Below the pieces are notes generated by a model. The model was given only the letters and a program-made list of their open reading frames with translations, made no database searches and was not told where the DNA came from. From Planctomycetia bacterium (GTDB lineage Bacteria > Planctomycetota > Planctomycetia > Pirellulales > UBA1268), in the NCBI GenBank assembly GCA_009926295.1, contig RFPF01000193.1, forward strand, positions 1 through 5,970: 5,970 bases of DNA, in the 5' to 3' direction. This document shows positions 1 to 4,909 of the stretch, in pieces. Numbering within the stretch: the first letter of the stretch is position 1; each line of letters begins with the position of its first letter. Made by a program: the position numbers and the translations under genes.

Positions 1-563
1 AGCTGCGCCATCAGGAACATGCTCTCGGCGATCACCTGGGCCTGGCCGCGTTCCTCGGCCCCCACGCCCGGATAGGCGCCCGGCGTGTCGATCAGGCACA
101 CCACCGGCAGGCCGTACTTCGCCGCCAGCCGCATTTTGCCCATCGCCTTGCGGTAGCCCTCGGGATGCGCGCAGCCGAAGTGGCAGGCCTGCCGCTCGGC
201 GAGCGTCTTGCCCTTCTGGTGGCCGACGACGAGCACCTTGTGGCGGTCGAGCTTGGCGAAGCCGGTGAGCATCGCGGGGTCGTCGCCAAAGGCCCGGTCG
301 CCGTGGAGCTCAACGAACTCGTCGAAGACGAGCGAAAGATAGTCGCTCGTCTTCGGCCGGTCGGGATGCCTGGCCACCTCCACCGTCTGCCAGGGGTCGA
401 GGCTTTCGAACACCCGCTTCGTGACCTCGACGACCTCCCGCTTCAGCCGCTTGAGCTCGTCCTGCTGCTGGGCGCCGAGCGGCGCAGCCTCGAGCGCCGC
501 GATCTTGTCCTCCAACTCGTAGATCGGCTTCTCGAGCGGAAGGCGATGGAGGCCGCGGGACAT
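1..563 (-). CDS. accA: Acetyl-CoA carboxylase carboxyltransferase subunit alpha (N-terminal part, runs off left edge)
   Basis: AccA and AccD form the carboxyltransferase that moves the carboxyl group from biotin-BCCP to acetyl-CoA, giving malonyl-CoA for fatty-acid synthesis in the cytoplasm. My reading from the ATG at 563 gives 187 complete codons and then leaves the window; the family is usually about 315-330 residues, so about 60% is present. Visible family signatures are the N-terminal helix PIYELEDKIAALE (about 13-25), HGDRAFGDDPA (87-97), GHQKG (114-118), HFGCAHPEGYRKA (128-140) and IDTPGAYPGVGAEERGQ (158-174). These cover the conserved crotonase-fold core, with no frameshift. No good Shine-Dalgarno lies before the ATG, but the N-terminus matches family members, so the start is plausible. 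The kinase stop is 76 nt upstream with no terminator between, so accA may be read from the same transcript or from a promoter I cannot identify. Confidence 0.95.
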   Translation of the reverse strand, partial: MSRGLHRLPLEKPIYELEDKIAALEAAPLGAQQQDELKRLKREVVEVTKRVFESLDPWQTVEVARHPDRPKTSDYLSLVFDEFVELHGDRAFGDDPAMLTGFAKLDRHKVLVVGHQKGKTLAERQACHFGCAHPEGYRKAMGKMRLAAKYGLPVVCLIDTPGAYPGVGAEERGQAQVIAESMFLMAQ

Positions 564-639
564 GGGAAATACCTGGCGGGGCGAAACCTGACGGCTCCAG
601 TGTGTCAGCCCGAAACGCGTCCGGTCAATTCAGGAAAAC

Positions 640-1485
640 TCACCCCGCCGCGCGCTCGAAAAACCGGATCGTCCGCAGTTGCGTGAGCACGTCCCGCATC
701 GAGGCGGGCCGGTCGGCCGGCTTCTTGGCGAGCATCTGGCGGATCAGCTTCGAGACGCTCGTGGTGGCGTTGGGATTGAGCGACTCGATCGCCGGCGGCG
801 TGGCCGAAACGTGCTTGTTGAGCAGGTCGTTGGTGTTCGGAGAGGAGAACGGCGGCCGGCCTGCGAGCAGTTCGAAGAGCACGCAGCCGAGGGAGTAGAT
901 GTCGGCACGGGCGTCGAGCGGCTGGCCCCGGATCTGCTCGGGGCTCATGTAGCTCGGCGAACCCTGCACCGGCCCCGAGCCGCCGAGCAGCCGCGCGACG
1001 AGCCCGGGCTTCCGCTGCGCGATCGCGAGGTCGATCAGCTTCACCTGCCCATCGGGGGCGGCGAGGATGTTGTCGGGCTTCACGTCGCGGTGAACCCAGC
1101 CGCGGTCGTGGAGATGATCGAGGGCCAGCGACGTTTCCGTCACGATTCGCTGCAGCCGCGGGGCGAGCGCCTCGACTCCGGCTGCGATCTGCTTCTTGAG
1201 ATTCGCGTGCGGATACAGCTCCATCACCAGGTGCGGCAGGCCGCCCTCGTCGGAGAGCCTGTCGATGCGGATCACCGTCGGATGCGACACCGACTTCGCC
1301 ACCCTCAGTTCGTGCTCGAGCAACTTCCGCTGGTCGACGTCCCGGGCCTTGCCGGGCACGACCACTTTCACGGCCGCCCGCGCCTTCGAAGCGATGTCGA
1401 TCGCCTCCCAGATCTCGCAGTGCCGGCCCACGCCGAGCTGCTGAACGAGCTTCAGGGAGCCGAGTGTGTCGGGGAGTTTTGCCAT
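640..1485 (-). CDS. Small soluble Ser/Thr protein kinase (Hanks type, kinase domain only)
   Basis: 281 residues, almost entirely one protein kinase domain. Visible: P-loop LGVGRHCEIW (17-26), ATP-anchoring K40 in AAVKVV, helix-C E59, catalytic loop HRDVKPDN (132-139; D134, K136, N139), metal-binding D152 in LIDLA, SPSYMSPEQ activation/P+1 segment (176-184), D195 in ADIYSLG, and R259 in the late helix. All catalytic residues are present, so an active kinase is likely. Oddities: DFG is replaced by DLA (152-154), and the third glycine of the P-loop is C23. No transmembrane segment or C-terminal sensor follows, unlike PknB-type receptors, so it should be cytosolic. The start is the ATG inside the 3' end of truA. 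The frame stays open far upstream, but the protein homology begins here and the upstream part is only a shadow of truA. No Shine-Dalgarno is visible, so translation is probably coupled to truA. Substrates are unknown. Confidence 0.92.
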   Translation of the reverse strand: MAKLPDTLGSLKLVQQLGVGRHCEIWEAIDIASKARAAVKVVVPGKARDVDQRKLLEHELRVAKSVSHPTVIRIDRLSDEGGLPHLVMELYPHANLKKQIAAGVEALAPRLQRIVTETSLALDHLHDRGWVHRDVKPDNILAAPDGQVKLIDLAIAQRKPGLVARLLGGSGPVQGSPSYMSPEQIRGQPLDARADIYSLGCVLFELLAGRPPFSSPNTNDLLNKHVSATPPAIESLNPNATTSVSKLIRQMLAKKPADRPASMRDVLTQLRTIRFFERAAG

Positions 1486-2252
1486 GGGGAGTCGGCGAGT
1501 GTCGTCGAGACGAGCACGAGGCCCTCCGGGGGGGCCGTGGGGCCCGCCGCCGGCCGGCTGCGTGCGGCCAGCGCGCCGGCGAGCCAGTCGCGCGTCCGAC
1601 GTTTGGAGCCGACCATCACCAGCGATCCGGCGATGATCCGCACCATGTTGTACAGGAAGCCATTTCCCTCGACCTCGATCCAGATTTCGGCCCCGGGGGC
1701 GTCGTCGTGGAGCGGCGGCCGAGAGACCTCGAGCGAATGAATTGTGCGCACTTTCGAGAGGCGTTGGGAGGGGGTCGTCTCGAAACTCGTGAAGTCGTGC
1801 TCCCCGACGAGCACCTCGGCGGCGGCCCGCATCGCCGCGGCATCGAGCCTCGACTTCCAGCGCCAGACGAGCTGCCGCTCGAGCACCGGCCGCCACGGCG
1901 CGTCGTGGATCCGGTAGCGATACCGCTTCCTGACGGCCGCCCTCGTGGGATCGAAGCCCGGAGGCACCTCGCGGCCGTCGAGCACCGTCACGTCCGGCGG
2001 CAGCCTGGCATTGAGCGCCCGCACCCACACGTCGGCGGCGAGGTCCTTCCCACTCGCGAAGCACGCGACCTGGTCGAGCGCGTGCACGCCGGCATCGGTG
2101 CGGCTCGAGCCGAGCGGCACGACCTCCTCTCCGCTGATCGCGCGGATCGCGGCGGCGAGCGCCCCCTGCACCGTCGCCCGCCCCGGCTGCATCTGCCACC
2201 CCGAGTAGCGCGTGCCCTCGTAGGCGAGCCGCAGGCAGATCGTGCGGGTCAT
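1452..2252 (-). CDS. truA: tRNA pseudouridine synthase A (TruA)
   Basis: Converts uridines 38-40 of the tRNA anticodon stem to pseudouridine. The 266 residues match the usual length (about 245-270). Motifs: AYEGTRYSGWQ near the N-terminus (10-20), the catalytic SSRTDAGVHA (49-58) with nucleophile D53, KRYRYRI (109-115) with the conserved tyrosine region, GEHDFTSF (150-157), and GNGFLYNMVR (196-205) leading to the terminal GPTAPPEGLVLV (237-248). The fold therefore appears complete by residue 248. The last 18 residues are a low-conservation tail whose DNA is shared with the start of the kinase gene (34-nt overlap). The ATG lies 4 nt after the asd stop, with no Shine-Dalgarno, which suggests translation by re-initiating ribosomes. 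An upstream out-of-frame ATG at the asd stop is not the start, since it reaches a stop after three codons. Confidence 0.97.
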   Translation of the reverse strand: MTRTICLRLAYEGTRYSGWQMQPGRATVQGALAAAIRAISGEEVVPLGSSRTDAGVHALDQVACFASGKDLAADVWVRALNARLPPDVTVLDGREVPPGFDPTRAAVRKRYRYRIHDAPWRPVLERQLVWRWKSRLDAAAMRAAAEVLVGEHDFTSFETTPSQRLSKVRTIHSLEVSRPPLHDDAPGAEIWIEVEGNGFLYNMVRIIAGSLVMVGSKRRTRDWLAGALAARSRPAAGPTAPPEGLVLVSTTLADSPWQNSPTHSAP

Positions 2253-2256
2253 GGTG

Positions 2257-3261
2257 TCATGACCGCTTTGCGAGATGCTCGGCGATCTGCACGGCGTTGG
2301 TCGCAGCCCCCTTGCGGAGGTTGTCCGACACGCACCACAGGGCGATGCCGTTGGGGCAGGAGATATCCTCGCGAATTCTCCCCACGAACACCTCGTCGCG
2401 GCCGCTCGAGTCGCGCGGCATCGGGTAGCGCTTCGATCCGAGGTCGTCGACGACGACGATTCCGGGGAACCCGGCGAGCAGCCGGCGGGCCTCTTCGGCC
2501 GAGAGCTTCTTCTCGGTCTCGATCAGAATCGATTCGCTGTGGCCGTTGGCCACCGGCACCCGCACGCACGTCGCGCTCACCGCGATCGATTCGTCACCGA
2601 GGATCTTCCGCGTCTCCAACACCATCTTCATCTCCTCGCTCGTGAAGCCGTTGGGCTTCGGCGAGCCGATCTGGGGAATGAGGTTGGCCGCGATCGGGTG
2701 CGGAAATACGGCCGGCTTCGGCGCCTCCCCGGCGAGCCAGGCGGCGCTCCCCTGCTCCAGCTCCTTCGTGGCCGAAAGCCCCGCGCCGCTCACGGCCTGG
2801 TAGGTGCTCACGATCACCCGCTTCACTCGGGCTGCGTCGTGCAGCGGCTTCATCACCATCACCATCTGCGTGGTCGAGCAGTTGGGGCTGGCGATGATCC
2901 CCTTGTGGGCGGCGAGCGCGCCGGGGTTCACCTCCGGGATCACGAGTGGCACGTCGGGATTCATGCGGTAGTAGGCGCTCTCGTCCACCACGACGCATCC
3001 CCTCTCCACCGCCCACGGCACGAACTCGGCCGCCACCTCGTCGGGCGTGCTGCCGATCGCGATGTCGACTCCCGCGAACGACTCCGGCGTCATCTCCTCC
3101 ACGGACAGCGACTTGCCCGCGACCTCGAGCGTCCGGCCGGCCGAGCGGGCGGAGGCGAGCAGCTTGATCCGCTTCGCCGGGAACTGCCGCTCGAGGAGCA
3201 TCGTGACGATGATTCGGCCCACGGCGCCGGTGGCGCCGACGACTGCCAGCGTGTCGATCAT
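2257..3261 (-). CDS. asd: Aspartate-semialdehyde dehydrogenase
   Basis: Reduces aspartyl-4-phosphate to aspartate semialdehyde with NADPH, the branch step to lysine/diaminopimelate, threonine and methionine. It is 334 residues, normal for the family. The N-terminal Rossmann motif is VVGATGAVG (7-15). The catalytic cysteine is C128 in SPNCSTTQ (125-132), followed by Q155 in TYQAVSGAG, the substrate/phosphate residues E209 and K212 in EEMKM, R234 and the general base H241 in NGHSES. The C-terminal SDNLRKGAATNAVQIAE block is intact. R99, the usual phosphate-binding arginine, is kept, but the preceding segment reads DESAYYRM (93-100) instead of the common DNSSAFRM. The start ATG overlaps the stop of the upstream HTTM gene in an ATGA, so the two are probably coupled; only a weak purine stretch (GAAAG) precedes it. 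The stop lies 4 nt before truA. Confidence 0.97.
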   Translation of the reverse strand: MIDTLAVVGATGAVGRIIVTMLLERQFPAKRIKLLASARSAGRTLEVAGKSLSVEEMTPESFAGVDIAIGSTPDEVAAEFVPWAVERGCVVVDESAYYRMNPDVPLVIPEVNPGALAAHKGIIASPNCSTTQMVMVMKPLHDAARVKRVIVSTYQAVSGAGLSATKELEQGSAAWLAGEAPKPAVFPHPIAANLIPQIGSPKPNGFTSEEMKMVLETRKILGDESIAVSATCVRVPVANGHSESILIETEKKLSAEEARRLLAGFPGIVVVDDLGSKRYPMPRDSSGRDEVFVGRIREDISCPNGIALWCVSDNLRKGAATNAVQIAEHLAKRS

Positions 3262-4199
3262 GCGATTCTTTCGGAGGTTGTGGAGGAACGGAACGCGAGG
3301 GACCGGAAGGTTTCCGCGGGGACGAACGCGAGGTTCGCGACGAGCATCGCGAGGCCGAACTCCATCATGCCCATCGCGAGTCCGATTCCCAAGTGCACCG
3401 GCACTGCCATCGCCAGAACGAGGGGCCGCGTGCGCCGGGGCCAGACGAGGGCGGCGTATCCCACCTCCCACCACAGGGTGCCGAGCGTGAGGGCGTTGAC
3501 CACCAGCGGATGCCGGGCGAGGCCGGTGAGGTCGAGCGTGCGGTATTGGCCGTTGGCGATCGCACCCCAGAGGGCCGTGCCCTCCCACCAGCTCGCCCCG
3601 AGCAGCTTTCCACATCCGGAGAACAGGTAGACCACGCAGAGATGCACCTGCAGCAGCCGCAGGGCGATGTTGGCCCGCACGCTCGGCTGCGGGGATCGAT
3701 GGCCGAGGAGCGAGTCGAGCGAGAGCACGGCCCCGGCAGGGCCGACCACGAGCGGCACGAGCAACATGCCGAGCGTGTCGTCGAGGCCGAACGTGTTGAG
3801 CGGGGCCCGGTTCGCGGCGCTCACGAGGCCCGCGAGCGATACGATCGCCGCGAGCGGCGTGGCCAGGCCGAGCGTGAGGCACACGGCGGCGACGAGCGTC
3901 GCGATCGTCAGCAGCGTCGCGGCTTCCGGCGCCGCGAAAAACCAGCTCCATTGCCAGGGCTGGTCGTTCATCCGCCACACGTCCTCGGCACGGAGCCACG
4001 CGACGGGCCCGAAGAACGCCGGGGCGTCGAGCAGCCACACGAAGGCCGACCATGCGAGGATCGCGCCGGTGGCGATGCGCACGACCCCCAGCGGCAGAGG
4101 GTCGGACGCGGTGAACCAGAACGCGTTCCAGTCGGCCAGCCATGCGGCGCACCAGCCGCCGCTCCGGCCGCCGGTGGGATGTGGCCAGGTCGTGGTCAT
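3258..4199 (-). CDS. HTTM-domain polytopic membrane protein (vitamin K-dependent gamma-carboxylase-like family)
   Basis: 313 residues, strongly hydrophobic, with several membrane spans (roughly 37-57, 93-113, 115-130, 143-162, 180-200, 233-253, 260-278, 280-294). The pattern fits the HTTM family, homologous to the membrane part of animal gamma-glutamyl carboxylase: an N-terminal FWFTASDPLPLGVVRIATG, a loop NRAPLNTFGLDDTL (130-143), the block YLFSGCGKLLGASWWEGTAL (191-210), E245, and PVHLGIGLAMGMMEFGLAML (267-286). K198 sits where I recall the catalytic lysine of the animal enzyme. What bacterial members do is not established, so I name the family and not a reaction. The start at 4199 overlaps the stop of the preceding gene (ATGA); a TGAGG at 4210-4214, 10 nt upstream, is a possible ribosome site. 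The stop overlaps the asd start in the same way. It probably works with the upstream single-pass protein. Confidence 0.85.
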   Translation of the reverse strand: MTTTWPHPTGGRSGGWCAAWLADWNAFWFTASDPLPLGVVRIATGAILAWSAFVWLLDAPAFFGPVAWLRAEDVWRMNDQPWQWSWFFAAPEAATLLTIATLVAAVCLTLGLATPLAAIVSLAGLVSAANRAPLNTFGLDDTLGMLLVPLVVGPAGAVLSLDSLLGHRSPQPSVRANIALRLLQVHLCVVYLFSGCGKLLGASWWEGTALWGAIANGQYRTLDLTGLARHPLVVNALTLGTLWWEVGYAALVWPRRTRPLVLAMAVPVHLGIGLAMGMMEFGLAMLVANLAFVPAETFRSLAFRSSTTSERIA

Positions 4200-4804
4200 T
4201 GCAGGACAGCCTCAGCCAGCGCGAATGTACCGAGAGGTGTGACGATGTCGGCCATCGTGTCGGGGTCGCCACCCCCGCCCTGCTCCGCCGCGATGAGTTC
4301 CTCGGGAGCGGGCAGATAGTGCTCGACGAGGGCGAGTTCGACGCGCGCTCCGTCGTGACGCTCAAGCAGTTGACCGGCGAGCCCCTTCACCAGCGGCAGC
4401 CAGTCGGCCCGGGCGGCACGGCGCACCTCGTCCGGCGCGTCGGAGGGGGGCACGAGCGGGGCGATCTTCTCCGGGATCATGAACCGCCGGTGGTACAGGA
4501 GCCTGGGACGGTCGGCGAGGCGATCGGGCAGGCTGCCCGAGACCTGCGACCCGTCGGCCCGTTCCACGATCCAGCGGATGGAGTGGCCGGGTCCCGGATC
4601 GGGTGCGAAGAACCGGTAGCCATGCCCGAGGTAGAGCGCGCCGACCAGCGGTCGAAAAGGCTGTAGGGCGCGATTGGCCAGCGCGCTTGCCGGCGGCGGG
4701 CCGGCCAGCGGCGGCAGGACGACCGCGACGATGTACGTGGCGATCAGCAGGGAGGCCACGGCTCGCGCGGCGGTCGTCCACTGGATCGGGGCGGAGGTCG
4801 GCAT
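4196..4804 (-). CDS. Hypothetical single-pass membrane protein, partner of the HTTM gene
   Basis: 202 residues. One hydrophobic segment near the N-terminus (about 16-34, ending in LPPLAGPPP) looks like a membrane anchor or uncleaved signal. It is followed by a motif-like stretch GALYLGHGYRFFAPDPGPGH (55-74) and a charged soluble domain of about 120 residues. I recall similar GYRFFAPxPGP proteins next to HTTM genes in planctomycetes, but I know of no function, and no catalytic motif is obvious. Most of the protein would lie on one side of the membrane, probably outside. The start is well supported: GAGGGGTGAG at 4810-4819 ends 5 nt before the ATG and resembles the anti-Shine-Dalgarno complement. 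This is the first gene of the five-gene cluster, and its stop overlaps the HTTM start (ATGA), so the two products are likely made together. Confidence 0.8.
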   Translation of the reverse strand: MPTSAPIQWTTAARAVASLLIATYIVAVVLPPLAGPPPASALANRALQPFRPLVGALYLGHGYRFFAPDPGPGHSIRWIVERADGSQVSGSLPDRLADRPRLLYHRRFMIPEKIAPLVPPSDAPDEVRRAARADWLPLVKGLAGQLLERHDGARVELALVEHYLPAPEELIAAEQGGGGDPDTMADIVTPLGTFALAEAVLQ

Positions 4805-4809
4805 GATGA

Positions 4810-4819
4810 CTCACCCCTC
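4810..4819 (-). promoter_or_regulatory. Ribosome binding site of the first gene of the cluster
   Basis: On the minus strand the sequence is GAGGGGTGAG, followed by TCATC and then the ATG at 4804. It is the clearest Shine-Dalgarno-like site in the window. The later genes of the cluster mostly lack one and instead abut or overlap their neighbours, which fits this being the main entry point for ribosomes on the transcript. Confidence 0.65.
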
Positions 4820-4834
4820 ACTCTACCATCGCGC

Positions 4835-4871
4835 AAAAAAACTCCCGCGCGGCTCGCGGCCGCGCGGGAGT
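4835..4871 (-). terminator. Intrinsic (rho-independent) terminator after the TIGR03000-domain gene
   Basis: On the minus strand a 13-bp GC-rich perfect stem (arms 4859-4871 and 4841-4853 in plus coordinates) closes a 5-nt loop (4854-4858). A run of T covering 4835-4841 follows directly; its first base can pair at the foot of the stem. The stem begins 38 nt after the stop codon at 4910. The T run is on one side only, so it acts on minus-strand transcription. It separates the right-edge gene from the asd cluster. Confidence 0.92.
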
Positions 4872-4909
4872 GATCGGGCCCCGGTCTTGGGCGTCCGTGG
4901 CCCGGAGTG

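Noticed and set aside
599..628. Possible accA promoter on the minus strand: TTGACC, 18-nt spacer, CACACT
   Set aside because: The -35 is good, but the -10 matches only 3 of 6 positions and no second signal supports it; too weak to annotate.
564..639. Possible terminator between the kinase gene and accA
   Set aside because: Only a 5-bp stem (CTGAC/GTCAG) with a large loop and no T run was found.
1486..2199. Kinase reading frame open for 238 further codons upstream, giving a 519-residue reading
   Set aside because: That stretch is the truA gene in another frame; its translation is Arg/Ala-rich with no family features, and the kinase homology starts at the ATG at 1485.
2275..3630. Long plus-strand open frame (451 codons) opposite asd and the HTTM gene
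   Set aside because: Composition is His/Arg/Gly-rich with no recognisable motif, as expected antisense to a GC-rich gene; the minus-strand genes are unmistakable.
3262..4365. asd frame open upstream to 4365, giving a 702-residue reading
   Set aside because: The upstream part is an Arg-rich shadow of the HTTM and single-pass genes. Asd homology begins exactly at the ATG at 3261.
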